64,000 bases of DNA from Mesorhizobium comanense. Lineage in GTDB: Bacteria > Pseudomonadota > Alphaproteobacteria > Rhizobiales > Rhizobiaceae. The position numbers and the translations under genes are program-made. The notes below the pieces were generated by a model that was given only the letters and a program-made list of their open reading frames with translations, had not been told where the DNA came from and searched no databases. The stretch lies in NCBI RefSeq assembly GCF_005503535.1, contig NZ_SCNN01000001.1, forward strand, positions 558,001 to 622,000, in the 5' to 3' direction. Shown here piece after piece: positions 1 through 7,886 of the stretch. Each line of letters starts with the position of its first letter. Position 1 is the first letter of the stretch.

Positions 1-1269
1 GTCGCGCCCGGAGCCATCGGAGGCGGGCTGGGTCACCGCCTCGCCGAAGGCTTCGGCGGGAAGCTGGGCGCGCAGCGGCTCGAGCAGCGCCAGCTCTTGC
101 GGCGCCGGCAGCCCTTCGGCGCGAAAGTCCGATTTCTCGAAGCAGGATTGCGAACGCTCGTAGGAGCCGTAGAAGAAGTTGCGCCGCGTCCATTCGAAAT
201 CGAAGCAGAGCGCTATCGCCTGCCTGACCCTTGGGTCGCGAAACTGTTCGCGCCGCTGGTTGACCGCGGTGGCCTGCATGGTTGGCCGCTTCTCGGCCGG
301 GAATTCGTGCTTCGCCACCTTGCCGGCGGTCAGTGCAGGGAAGTCGTAGGCGGTTGCCCAGACGCGCGACACGAATTCCTCCCGGTAAGTGATCTCGCCC
401 TTCTTGAAGGCCTCGAAACCGGCGTTGCGGTTCTGGTAGAATTCGATGCGGATGGTGTCGAAATTGTTCTGGCCGCGATTGACCGGAAGGTCTCGGCCCC
501 AATAGTCCGCCACCCGATCATATTCGATCCAGGAGCCGGCCGAGAAGCGGCCGACCTTGTAGGCGCCTGAGCCGAGCGGCGCATTCAATTGCGAGCTGTC
601 GAATGGATTGGCCGTATAGAAAGCCTTCGACAGGATCGGAAATTCCACGACGTTGAGCACGGTGCGGGCCGACTGCTTGCCGGAGAAGGTAAGCTGCAGC
701 GTATGATCGTCGACGGCAACGGCGTCGACCATGTGCGTCAACGACAGGGACAGGTCGGGATGGCCCTTGTCCTTGTAGAGCTTGAAAGTGAAGGCCGCAT
801 CCTGCGCCGTCAGCGGCGAGCCGTCGTGGAAGCGCGCTTCGGGCCTGAGCGAGAAGGTGAAGGTGTTGCGGTCGTCCGACAGCGTCACGCCATCTGCGAT
901 CTGGCCGTAGACGGCGTCAGGCTCGTCGAGCGCCCGCACCATCAGCCCGTCGAAACACATCTCCATGCGCGGCGGCGCGTCGCCCTTGTCGACGAAGGCG
1001 TTCAGTGTATTGAAGGTCTGCGTATTCTGGTTGTAACCCCAGTTAGGCGGCGCGAAATTGAAGGTGCCGCCGATCGGCGCGTCGACATTCACATAGTCGA
1101 AATGCGTGAAATCAGGCTTGTATTTGAGGTCGCCGAAGGCCGACAGACCGTGCAGTTTCGTGCCGGTGGCGATCTCGGCGAAAGCTTTGCCCGGCAGCAG
1201 GGCGGCGGCCGCAGCGGCGCCGCCAAGCACCAGGAAATCGCGACGAGGAAGCACCGACTGCCGCCCCAT
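1..1269 (-). CDS. YejA-like extracellular peptide-binding protein, C-terminus cut by window edge
   Basis: Periplasmic substrate-binding protein (SBP) of an ABC importer, family 5 (peptides/nickel). About 423 N-terminal residues are present and the gene runs off the left edge. The N-terminus has a Tat-like signal (PRRDFLVLGG followed by an Ala-rich stretch ending AFA). YejA-type features follow: FGDLKYKPDFTHFDYVNVDAP near residue 45, a RFHDGSPLTAQDAAFTF segment and GSGAYKVGRF. The ATG overlaps the stop of the upstream SBP gene by one base (TGATG), so the two are co-transcribed. In rhizobia such genes precede yejBEF, the permease and ATPase genes of a peptide transporter; those would lie outside the window. 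The ligand is inferred only at class level. Confidence 0.88.
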   Translation of the reverse strand, partial: MGRQSVLPRRDFLVLGGAAAAAALLPGKAFAEIATGTKLHGLSAFGDLKYKPDFTHFDYVNVDAPIGGTFNFAPPNWGYNQNTQTFNTLNAFVDKGDAPPRMEMCFDGLMVRALDEPDAVYGQIADGVTLSDDRNTFTFSLRPEARFHDGSPLTAQDAAFTFKLYKDKGHPDLSLSLTHMVDAVAVDDHTLQLTFSGKQSARTVLNVVEFPILSKAFYTANPFDSSQLNAPLGSGAYKVGRFSAGSWIEYDRVADYWGRDLPVNRGQNNFDTIRIEFYQNRNAGFEAFKKGEITYREEFVSRVWATAYDFPALTAGKVAKHEFPAEKRPTMQATAVNQRREQFRDPRVRQAIALCFDFEWTRRNFFYGSYERSQSCFEKSDFRAEGLPAPQELALLEPLRAQLPAEAFGEAVTQPASDGSGRD

Positions 1270-3146
1270 CAATTGAGGCCCTTGTACTTGGCGGACAGCG
1301 CCTTTTCCTTCGTCGTATCGATCCACCAGGAATCGATGTCGGCGCCCCTGTAGCTCGGTTGCTTGTCGGGAATGCCGAACTTGTTCCAGTAGGCCAGCCA
1401 CACCACCGCCCGGTAATATTGCGGCACCGCATAGTAGTTCCACAAGAGCACCCGATCGAGCGCATGCGTGGCGGCGACGAGGTCGTCGCGGTCGGTGGCG
1501 AAGATGATGCGGTCGACGAGCGCGTCCACGACAGGGTTCTTGATGCCGGAATAGTTGCGCGATCCGGGCGAGTCGGCTGCCTTCGCGCTCCAGAAGTCGC
1601 GCTGCTCGTTCCCCGGGGATTCCGACTGCTGAAGGATGCTTATGATGACATCGTAGTCGAAATTGTTGCGGCGGTTGATGTACTGGCTGGGATCGATGAT
1701 CCGCAGTGTCGCGTCGACACCGATCTTGCGCAAATTGGCGATGTAGGGACTTGAGATCACCTGGTCGGTGTCGGAAGTGCCGAGGATCTCGAACTTGAAC
1801 GGCTCGCCCGTCTTGCCGTTCACCATCTTGCCGCCCTTGATCACCCAGCCCGCCTGGGCGAACAGGTCGACAGCCTGCTTCAGATACTTCCGTTCCGCCT
1901 GCGGCGAATCATAGACCGGCAGCTTGAATTCCTGCGTGAACAGTTCGGCTGGCAGCTGGTCGCGGTATTTATCGAGGATTTCAAGCTCCTTGCCTTGCGG
2001 CAGTGCGCTCGACGCCAGTTCGGTTCCCTCGAAATAGCTCTGTGTGCGCGTGTTCGAATTGTAGAACAGCGTCCGGTTCATGCTCTCGAAATCGAAGGGA
2101 AGCGTGAGCGCCTCGCGCACGAGACGATCCTGGAATTGCGGCCGCCGCTGGTTGAGCATAAAGGCCTGCATGGGTTCCGGCGATGTGGTCTTGAAAACCT
2201 GCTTGATGACGTCGCCCGCGCTCGCGGCGGGAAAATTATAGGCCGTGTTCCAGCGTCTCGAGCTGTTTTCCGGCTTGATGTCGTCGAAGCCGCCCTTGGT
2301 GAAGGCCTGCCAGGCAGCGTTATCGTCGAGGATGTAGGTGAAACGCTGGGTGTCGAAGTTCTCGCGGCCGATCTTGACCGGCAGCTTGGCGCCCCAATAG
2401 TCCGGCACGCGTTGCCAGACGATCTCCGAGCCCGGTTTGAAACTGGCTATCTTGTATGCTGCCGAGCCCAGTGGTGGTTCGAGCGTCGATTTGGTGATGT
2501 CGCGCTTTTTGCCGTTGGCGTCGGTGCCTTCCCACCAGTGCTTCGGCAACACGACAAGGTCGCCCAGGATCTTCGGCAGTTCGCGGTTGCCCTTCTGGTT
2601 GAAATGGAACTCGACCTCGCGGTCCGAGACGGCCATAGCTTCGGTCACGTTCTCGAAATAGCGGCTGTACATCGGGCTGTTGGCCTTCAGCACATGAAAC
2701 GACCAGATCACGTCTTCGACGGTAATCGGCTGGCCGTCATGCCATTTGGCACGTGGGTCGAGCCTGTACGTCGCGGACGAATAGTCGGCCGGATATTTGT
2801 AGGCATCGGCAATCAGCGGGTGGCTGACGCTGCCCTCGTCGGTCGCCTGATCCATGAGCGTATCGTAGAGCAGCCCGCCGCCGAATTCGACCAAGCCCGC
2901 GGCCGGCGATCCCTGTACGATGAACGGGTTGAAGCTGTCGAAGGTGCCGACCACTACGTTGTTGTAGGTGCCGCCCTTGGGCGCGTTCGGGTTGACGTAG
3001 TCGTAGTGCTGGAAGTTGTCGCCATATTTGGACTCGCCGATCAGCGAGGAGGTGGTGCGCCATTCATCTGCCCGGCTCGCCTGCAGTCCCGCCGCCAGCA
3101 GGGCCGCCGCCAGCAGCGGCTTGAGAAGCGTTCGGCCAACCGTCAT
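1269..3146 (-). CDS. YejA-like extracellular peptide-binding protein (second paralogue)
   Basis: Family 5 SBP of about 625 residues with a Sec signal peptide (TLLKPLLAAALLAAG ... ASRADEW). It should deliver peptides in the periplasm to an ABC permease. YejA-type motifs are YGDNFQHYDYVNPNAPKGG near the mature N-terminus, FNPFIVQGSPAAG, AKWHDGQPITVEDVIWSF and GSAAYKIASF. The chosen ATG follows an AGAGGAG ribosome-binding site at a good distance; a longer reading frame upstream has no signal peptide at its start and is not used. This is the first gene of a minus-strand operon with the next SBP paralogue, overlapping it by one base. Two different SBPs probably share one permease, giving a wider ligand range (inference). 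Confidence 0.9.
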   Translation of the reverse strand: MTVGRTLLKPLLAAALLAAGLQASRADEWRTTSSLIGESKYGDNFQHYDYVNPNAPKGGTYNNVVVGTFDSFNPFIVQGSPAAGLVEFGGGLLYDTLMDQATDEGSVSHPLIADAYKYPADYSSATYRLDPRAKWHDGQPITVEDVIWSFHVLKANSPMYSRYFENVTEAMAVSDREVEFHFNQKGNRELPKILGDLVVLPKHWWEGTDANGKKRDITKSTLEPPLGSAAYKIASFKPGSEIVWQRVPDYWGAKLPVKIGRENFDTQRFTYILDDNAAWQAFTKGGFDDIKPENSSRRWNTAYNFPAASAGDVIKQVFKTTSPEPMQAFMLNQRRPQFQDRLVREALTLPFDFESMNRTLFYNSNTRTQSYFEGTELASSALPQGKELEILDKYRDQLPAELFTQEFKLPVYDSPQAERKYLKQAVDLFAQAGWVIKGGKMVNGKTGEPFKFEILGTSDTDQVISSPYIANLRKIGVDATLRIIDPSQYINRRNNFDYDVIISILQQSESPGNEQRDFWSAKAADSPGSRNYSGIKNPVVDALVDRIIFATDRDDLVAATHALDRVLLWNYYAVPQYYRAVVWLAYWNKFGIPDKQPSYRGADIDSWWIDTTKEKALSAKYKGLN

Positions 3147-3262
3147 GCATTCTCCTCTTCGCGATGCGCGCGGATCATCCAGAAGCGCGATCCTAGATGA
3201 TTTGGCGCCCGTGAAAACCGCAATGCGCCGGCTTTGTCGCCGCAACATGCGTTTTTTCCAAC

Positions 3263-3290
3263 AAAAAAGCCGGGCAGAACCCGGCTTTTT
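3263..3290 (-). terminator. Rho-independent terminator of the cytochrome c gene
   Basis: A GC-rich stem GCCGGG/CCCGGC (3269-3274 with 3280-3285) has a 5-base loop and is flanked by A6 on the left and T5 on the right. Read on the minus strand it is a hairpin followed by a run of U, about 30 bases after the cytochrome c stop codon. The symmetric A/T flanks could also let it work on the plus strand, but no plus-strand gene ends here. Confidence 0.85.
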
Positions 3291-3315
3291 CAAGATTGTG
3301 GAGATTACAAATTTT

Positions 3316-3984
3316 TCACTGGGCGGGCGCCGGCGCTGGAGCGGCGGGCTTGGCCGGTGCGGCAGCGTCAGCCGGCTTCGCTGGTGCTGCTCCGTCAGCC
3401 GGTTTCGCGGGTGCGGAGGCGTCGGCGGCAGCACCTGGCGTCGGCAGAGGCTTGGGATTGTCCGACAGCGTGCGCAGATAGGCGATGACGTTGGCACGGT
3501 CCTCGTCCTTGGGCAGGCCGGCGAAGCCCATGGCGGTGCCCTTCACGAACTTCTTCGGCGAGGTGATGAAGTGGTTGATGTTGTCATAGGTCCACTTCTC
3601 GGTGCCGCCCTTGGAAAATTCCTTCATGCCGGCCGAATAGGCGAAGCCTTCATGCTCGGCGACGGGACGATCGACGAGATCCCAGAGATCCGGGCCGACC
3701 TTGTTGGGGCCGCCCTTTTCGCCGGAATGGCAGGCCTGGCACTTCTTGAATACGGCCGCACCAGCCTCGGCATTGGCAGTCTGCAGGAGATCGGCGATCG
3801 GCTTGGCTTCGGCGGCGGGCGCTGCCGCGCCGCCTTCGGCGGGCTCAGCGGCCTCGATGGCGAAGCCGGGCTTTTCCGGGGCCGGCGAGGCAAACAGCGC
3901 GTCCGACACCAGGCCGACCGAGAAAACGACGAAAACGGTTCCGAGCAATCCGGCGAGCAGTTTGTTGACTTCGTTGGAATCCAT
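3316..3984 (-). CDS. cycM: Membrane-anchored cytochrome c, CycM type
   Basis: Class I c-type cytochrome of 222 residues. The N-terminal hydrophobic segment (residues about 8-31, LLAGLLGTVFVVFSVGLV) resembles an uncleaved membrane anchor. The single haem site is CQACH at residues 82-86, with downstream GPDLWDLVDR and a GTAMGFAG segment that supplies the axial Met. It should carry electrons to a terminal oxidase on the periplasmic face, as CycM does in Bradyrhizobium. The C-terminus is a low-complexity tail of APAKPAD-like repeats, absent from the core fold. It stands alone upstream of a strong terminator and is divergent from kdsB, a common rhizobial arrangement. Confidence 0.88.
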   Translation of the reverse strand: MDSNEVNKLLAGLLGTVFVVFSVGLVSDALFASPAPEKPGFAIEAAEPAEGGAAAPAAEAKPIADLLQTANAEAGAAVFKKCQACHSGEKGGPNKVGPDLWDLVDRPVAEHEGFAYSAGMKEFSKGGTEKWTYDNINHFITSPKKFVKGTAMGFAGLPKDEDRANVIAYLRTLSDNPKPLPTPGAAADASAPAKPADGAAPAKPADAAAPAKPAAPAPAPAQ

Positions 3985-4177
3985 TCGCCCCTTGCTCCCT
4001 TTTCCGGCGGACTGATCCGTCCACTCCGTCCGTCGGTATCGAGACCTGCCCTCCAGAGCCGGTCAAATCGGGCGGAAACTAGGTCTTTTGCTCGGGCGTT
4101 GCAACACCTATAAGGGCGCTTCCAGTGAGACCTTTTGCCACTTTTCCCCTCCTCTTTCGCAACGCCTTGCCAGACCG

Positions 4178-4906
4178 ATGTCCACCCTGATCCTGATCCC
4201 GGCCCGCATGGCCTCGACCCGCCTCCCGGGCAAACCCCTGGCCGACATCTCCGGCGCGCCGATGATCGTCCATGTCGCCCGCCGTGCCGCCGAGGCGGAC
4301 CTTGGCCGGGTTGTGGTGGCGACCGACACGCAAAGCGTGGCGCAAGCGGTGCGAGCGTATGGTTTCGAGGCCGTCATGACCCGCGTCGACCATGAATCGG
4401 GGTCCGACCGCATCCACGAGGCCCTCCTGGCGCTCGATCCCCGTGGCCAGGTCGAGACCATCGTCAATGTGCAGGGCGACCTGCCGACCATCGATCCCGC
4501 GATCATCGCCGCTTCGCTACGGCCGTTCGAGGACATCGGGGTCGATATCGCCACGCTTGGCGTCGAGATCGTCCGCGACGAGGAAAAGACCAATCCCAAC
4601 GTCGTCAAGATCGTCGGCTCGCCGTTGTCGGCCACCAGGCTGCGGGCGCTCTATTTCACCCGCGCCACCGCGCCGTGGGGCGAGGGGGCGCTTTACCACC
4701 ATGTCGGCCTCTACGCCTATCGCCGCGCGGCGCTCGAGCGCTTCGTCGCCCTGAAACCGTCGCCGCTCGAACGCCGCGAACGGCTGGAGCAGTTGCGGGC
4801 GCTGGAGGCCGGCATGCGCATCGATGCCGAGATCGTCCAGTCGCTGCCGCTTGGCGTCGACACGCCGCAAGACCTGGAGCGCGCCAGGGAAATCCTTTCA
4901 AACTGA
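4178..4906 (+). CDS. kdsB: 3-deoxy-manno-octulosonate cytidylyltransferase
   Basis: Activates KDO as CMP-KDO for lipopolysaccharide inner-core synthesis in the cytoplasm. The 242 residues match the usual KdsB length. The N-terminus [19 protein letters not shown] is the nucleotide-binding signature, followed by [11 protein letters not shown] and NVQGDLPTI, the family motifs around the metal- and substrate-binding Asp. The ATG at 4178 is chosen because it places the ILIPARMAS strand at the very start; the longer frame upstream adds 30 unrelated residues. pheA follows 9 bases downstream, so the two are probably co-transcribed. Confidence 0.95.
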   Translation: MSTLILIPARMASTRLPGKPLADISGAPMIVHVARRAAEADLGRVVVATDTQSVAQAVRAYGFEAVMTRVDHESGSDRIHEALLALDPRGQVETIVNVQGDLPTIDPAIIAASLRPFEDIGVDIATLGVEIVRDEEKTNPNVVKIVGSPLSATRLRALYFTRATAPWGEGALYHHVGLYAYRRAALERFVALKPSPLERRERLEQLRALEAGMRIDAEIVQSLPLGVDTPQDLERAREILSN

Positions 4907-4915
4907 GACATCAGC

Positions 4916-5779
4916 ATGCCTGACAAGACCAACAGAATATCCTTCCAGGGCGAGCCCGGCGCCAATTCCGACACGGCCTGCCGCAACGTCTATCCTTCGA
5001 TGGAGCCGTTGCCGTGCCCGACCTTCGAGGACGCGTTCAACGCGGTCGAGACCGGCAAGGCCGATCTCGCCATGATTCCGATCGAGAACACGATCGCCGG
5101 ACGTGTCGCCGACATCCACCATCTGCTGCCTGAGTCGCGGATGCACATCGTCGGCGAATATTTCCTGCCGATCCATTTTCAGCTGATGGTGCTGCCCGGC
5201 GTCAAGCGCGATGAAATCAAGACCGTGCACACGCACATCCATGCGCTTGGCCAGTGCCGCAAATACATCCGCAAGAATGGCTGGAAGGGTGTGGTTGCCG
5301 GAGATACGGCGGGTGCCGCCAAGATGGTCTCCGAGGTCAAGGATCGCAGCATGGCGGCGCTGTCGCCCGCGCTGGCCGCGACGCTCTATGGGCTCGATAT
5401 TATCGAGGAGAACGTCGAGGATACCGATTCCAACGTCACTCGTTTCGTTGTCCTGACCAAGAGCAAGCAGTGGGCGGAACGTCCGTCAACGGACGTCAAG
5501 ATGATGACCACCTTCATCTTCCGCGTTCGCAACGTGCCGGCCGCGCTCTACAAGGCCATGGGCGGCTTCGCCACCAACGGCATCAACATGACCAAGCTGG
5601 AGAGCTACCAATTGGGCGCCTTCACCGCGACGCTGTTCTACGCCGACATCGAGGGCCATCCCGATGACCCCCTGGTCAAGCTGGCGCTCGACGAACTGCG
5701 CTTCTTCTCACGGGAAGTGCGCATTCTTGGCGTCTATCCGGCCAGCCAGTCGCGCGAGCAGTGGAAGGTCGCGGATTAG
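4916..5779 (+). CDS. pheA: Prephenate dehydratase
   Basis: Monofunctional enzyme converting prephenate to phenylpyruvate in phenylalanine synthesis; 287 residues. The catalytic domain begins RISFQGEPGANSD and contains IPIENTIAGRV and the DSNVTRFVVL motif whose Thr-Arg-Phe is catalytic. A C-terminal ACT domain follows (about residues 195-275, GGFATNGINMTKLESYQ), including the ESYQ element linked to feedback inhibition by Phe. There is no chorismate mutase domain, as expected in alphaproteobacteria. It lies just after kdsB and converges on the Dabb-domain gene. Confidence 0.95.
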   Translation: MPDKTNRISFQGEPGANSDTACRNVYPSMEPLPCPTFEDAFNAVETGKADLAMIPIENTIAGRVADIHHLLPESRMHIVGEYFLPIHFQLMVLPGVKRDEIKTVHTHIHALGQCRKYIRKNGWKGVVAGDTAGAAKMVSEVKDRSMAALSPALAATLYGLDIIEENVEDTDSNVTRFVVLTKSKQWAERPSTDVKMMTTFIFRVRNVPAALYKAMGGFATNGINMTKLESYQLGAFTATLFYADIEGHPDDPLVKLALDELRFFSREVRILGVYPASQSREQWKVAD

Positions 5780-5815
5780 CGCCGGCCTAAATTCAGCTGA
5801 AACCCACCTGAACTT

Positions 5816-6118
5816 TCAGCCGAATCCCAGCGGTACATAGTCGATCTCCATGAATTTCTCGACTTCGGGCACCCAGCGGTCCCGCACGAAGGCGACGTGG
5901 TCCGGATGGTCGTTGTACTTGGTGTAGGCGGCCTGGTCGGCGAACTCCATGGAGAAGCCGAACTGGTAGTCGTTCTTCGGGCTTACCTGGCGCAATTGCT
6001 CGAAATGGGTGACGCCCTTGATCGCGGAAAGGATCTTGCGCGCATCGTGCAGGAAGCGTTTCGTCTCCAGCGAATGCTGCGCATGCTTCAGTGTGAACAC
6101 GACGGTGTGGCGGATCAT
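5816..6118 (-). CDS. Dabb (stress-responsive alpha-beta barrel) domain protein
   Basis: Small 100-residue protein matching the Dabb ferredoxin-like fold: it starts MIRHTVVFTLKH and has a conserved central NDYQFGFSMEFADQAAYTKYNDHPDHVAFV, where the paired His of HPDH is typical. Members form dimeric barrels; many have no known substrate. The ATG follows an AGGAG sequence that overlaps the end of nudC, so it is the last gene of the minus-strand operon HIT-nudC-Dabb. The function here is unknown. Confidence 0.85.
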   Translation of the reverse strand: MIRHTVVFTLKHAQHSLETKRFLHDARKILSAIKGVTHFEQLRQVSPKNDYQFGFSMEFADQAAYTKYNDHPDHVAFVRDRWVPEVEKFMEIDYVPLGFG

Positions 6119-6127
6119 TTCCTGCTC

Positions 6128-7069
6128 CTATTCGCTGTCGACCCAGGCACGGATGAGGTGATGCGCGATAGCCCCCTTTGGCGGTGTGATCAAGCCATCG
6201 GCGTGCTCACGGGTCAGCATCAGTCGCACCTCGTCGCGGAAGAACCAGCGGCAGTCTTCCAGCTCGTTGAGATCCGCCTGGATGTCTTCGTTGAGCGGCT
6301 CGCCGAAGCAGCCGATCATTAGCGAATAGGGAAACGGCCAGGGCTGGCTGGCATGGTAGACGACGCGGCCGAGCCGGATGCCGGCTTCCTCCAGCGTTTC
6401 GCGCCGCACCGCCGCCTCGATCGTCTCGCCGGGCTCGATGAAGCCTGCCAGCGCCGAATACATGCCCGGCGCGAAATGCCGGCCGCGCCCGAGCAGGCAT
6501 TTCTCCCGTGTCGCCGTCAGCATGATCGCCACCGGGTCGGTGCGCGGAAAATGCTCGGTGCCGCAATTGGGGCAATGCCGCTTGTAGCCGCCGGCGCGCA
6601 TCTGCGATTGCGTGCCGCATTTGCTGCAGAAGCGGTGGCTGGCATGCCAGGCAAGCAGCGCCGCCCCTTGCGCCATGGCACCGGCCGCCGCCTCGTCGAT
6701 AAGGCCTTGCATGTAGACCGAACGGTAGTCGATCGCCTTGGCGGTTTCCGGCAATTGCTCGGCATCGACGCCGGCCACAACCGCCAGCACCGGCCCCTGT
6801 TCGGAAAAACCGAGCAGCACGCTCTGCTCGAAGGACGGCTTGAAAGGGGCGCTCTCGGCGATATCGTACCAGGGGTCGAAAGCGCCGTCGGCGAGCTTCA
6901 GGTAGAGCCGCCCGCCATTCATCAGAAGCAACCGCGTCGTTGGATCGGCCAGCGCCTTGTCGACTGAATCGTCAGCCCGGTTCTCGGATTGTCGGTCGAT
7001 CCTGTTGCCGGCAAAACCGACGAACTGGCTCGGCTCGCGCAGCGGCGCGTCAAACAGGCGGAAGCTCAT
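6128..7069 (-). CDS. nudC: NADH pyrophosphatase / RNA deNADding Nudix hydrolase NudC
   Basis: Hydrolyses NAD(H) to NMN(H) and AMP, and in the family also removes NAD caps from RNA. A zinc ribbon (CSKCG ... CPNCG) precedes a full Nudix box, GFIEPGETIEAAVRRETLEEAG, and the downstream SQPWPFPYSLMIGC segment is diagnostic for NudC. The start at 7069 gives 313 residues and places FRLFDAPLREP at the N-terminus, like rhizobial homologues; an ATG at 7096 and a GTG at 7111 are in frame upstream. No start has a strong ribosome-binding site, so the N-terminus is uncertain. It follows the HIT gene closely. Confidence 0.9.
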   Translation of the reverse strand: MSFRLFDAPLREPSQFVGFAGNRIDRQSENRADDSVDKALADPTTRLLLMNGGRLYLKLADGAFDPWYDIAESAPFKPSFEQSVLLGFSEQGPVLAVVAGVDAEQLPETAKAIDYRSVYMQGLIDEAAAGAMAQGAALLAWHASHRFCSKCGTQSQMRAGGYKRHCPNCGTEHFPRTDPVAIMLTATREKCLLGRGRHFAPGMYSALAGFIEPGETIEAAVRRETLEEAGIRLGRVVYHASQPWPFPYSLMIGCFGEPLNEDIQADLNELEDCRWFFRDEVRLMLTREHADGLITPPKGAIAHHLIRAWVDSE

Positions 7070-7120
7070 GCGGTCTCTGGTGCTTTGGATGGACATGTTC
7101 GGGATGGACACGGCGAAGGC

Positions 7121-7540
7121 TTATAGCGCCGCCCGGATCGTTTCGGCAAACCGGTAGAGGTCGGATCGCTGATAGGGCTCGCGCAGGCCATGGCCCCATA
7201 CGGGGCCGGGCCAGCCGGGATCGTGCTCGGAGCGGGCGATGACATGGATGTGCAACTGACGCACGATGTTGCCCAGCGCCCCGGTATTGATCTTGGTACA
7301 GCCGGTAACCTTCTTCAGCGCCTGCGCCACCATATTGGTCTCGAAGGTCAGCATGGCCTGGTCGAGCGGCGTCATGTCGTGGATCTCTTCAGCGCCCGGC
7401 CGTTGCGGCACCAGAAGCAGCCATGGCCAGCGGCGATCGTTCATTACCCGCAATTCACACAGCCCAAGCCACATCAATTGCTCGCTGTCCGCCTCCAGCC
7501 GGGCATCCAGCGTGAATCCGGCCTTCAGGCCCGGCAGCAT
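7121..7540 (-). CDS. HIT family protein
   Basis: Histidine-triad superfamily protein, probable nucleotide hydrolase or transferase, 139 residues. The core is INTGALGNIVRQLHIHVIARSEHD, i.e. H-x-H-x-x-A rather than the classical H-x-H-x-H, followed by PGPVWG, a variant common in rhizobial homologues. The ATG at 7540 is preceded by AAGGAAA at good spacing; an upstream extension to 7609 is basic, polar and unlike the family. It is the first gene of the operon HIT-nudC-Dabb, divergent from the SRP RNA gene. The substrate cannot be told from sequence. Confidence 0.85.
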   Translation of the reverse strand: MLPGLKAGFTLDARLEADSEQLMWLGLCELRVMNDRRWPWLLLVPQRPGAEEIHDMTPLDQAMLTFETNMVAQALKKVTGCTKINTGALGNIVRQLHIHVIARSEHDPGWPGPVWGHGLREPYQRSDLYRFAETIRAAL

Positions 7541-7684
7541 CGGCGTTTCCTTGCTTTTCTTGGTTTCCTCAAACTCATGAACGCTAGAGCGGCAATGCCG
7601 GGGCTGCAAGCGAATCTCGTGCCTTGCGATGCCGATTTGCCCGGCGCACTTGCATTTCGTCGCGCAATTGCCGATATGGACGGC

Positions 7685-7780
7685 GGGAGGTTGGTGGTGG
7701 ACGATCCACTCGCCAACCGGGTCAGGTCCGGAAGGAAGCAGCCCTAACGAGCCCGGAACGGGTCATTGTTCCAGCCTCCC
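7685..7780 (+). ncRNA. ffs: Small signal recognition particle RNA (4.5S type)
   Basis: The conserved apical domain GGTCAGGTCCGGAAGGAAG followed by CAGCCC (about 7730-7745) is the Ffh-binding SRP RNA signature, with the GGAA tetraloop and asymmetric loop. The ends pair: GGGAGG at 7685-7690 with CCTCCC at 7775-7780, closing a hairpin of about 96 nt. Its location just upstream of dnaX is the usual alphaproteobacterial one. The exact mature ends are estimated from the pairing. Confidence 0.95.
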
Positions 7781-7886
7781 ACCTCATTGGCCACCCCGCG
7801 ACATTGACGGCGCATTGCTGCGCGGGCGAGACTATGCGCAGGAATGGGCCGCTTTCGGGCGCGGTCTTTGGGAGCTTTACGGGCGA

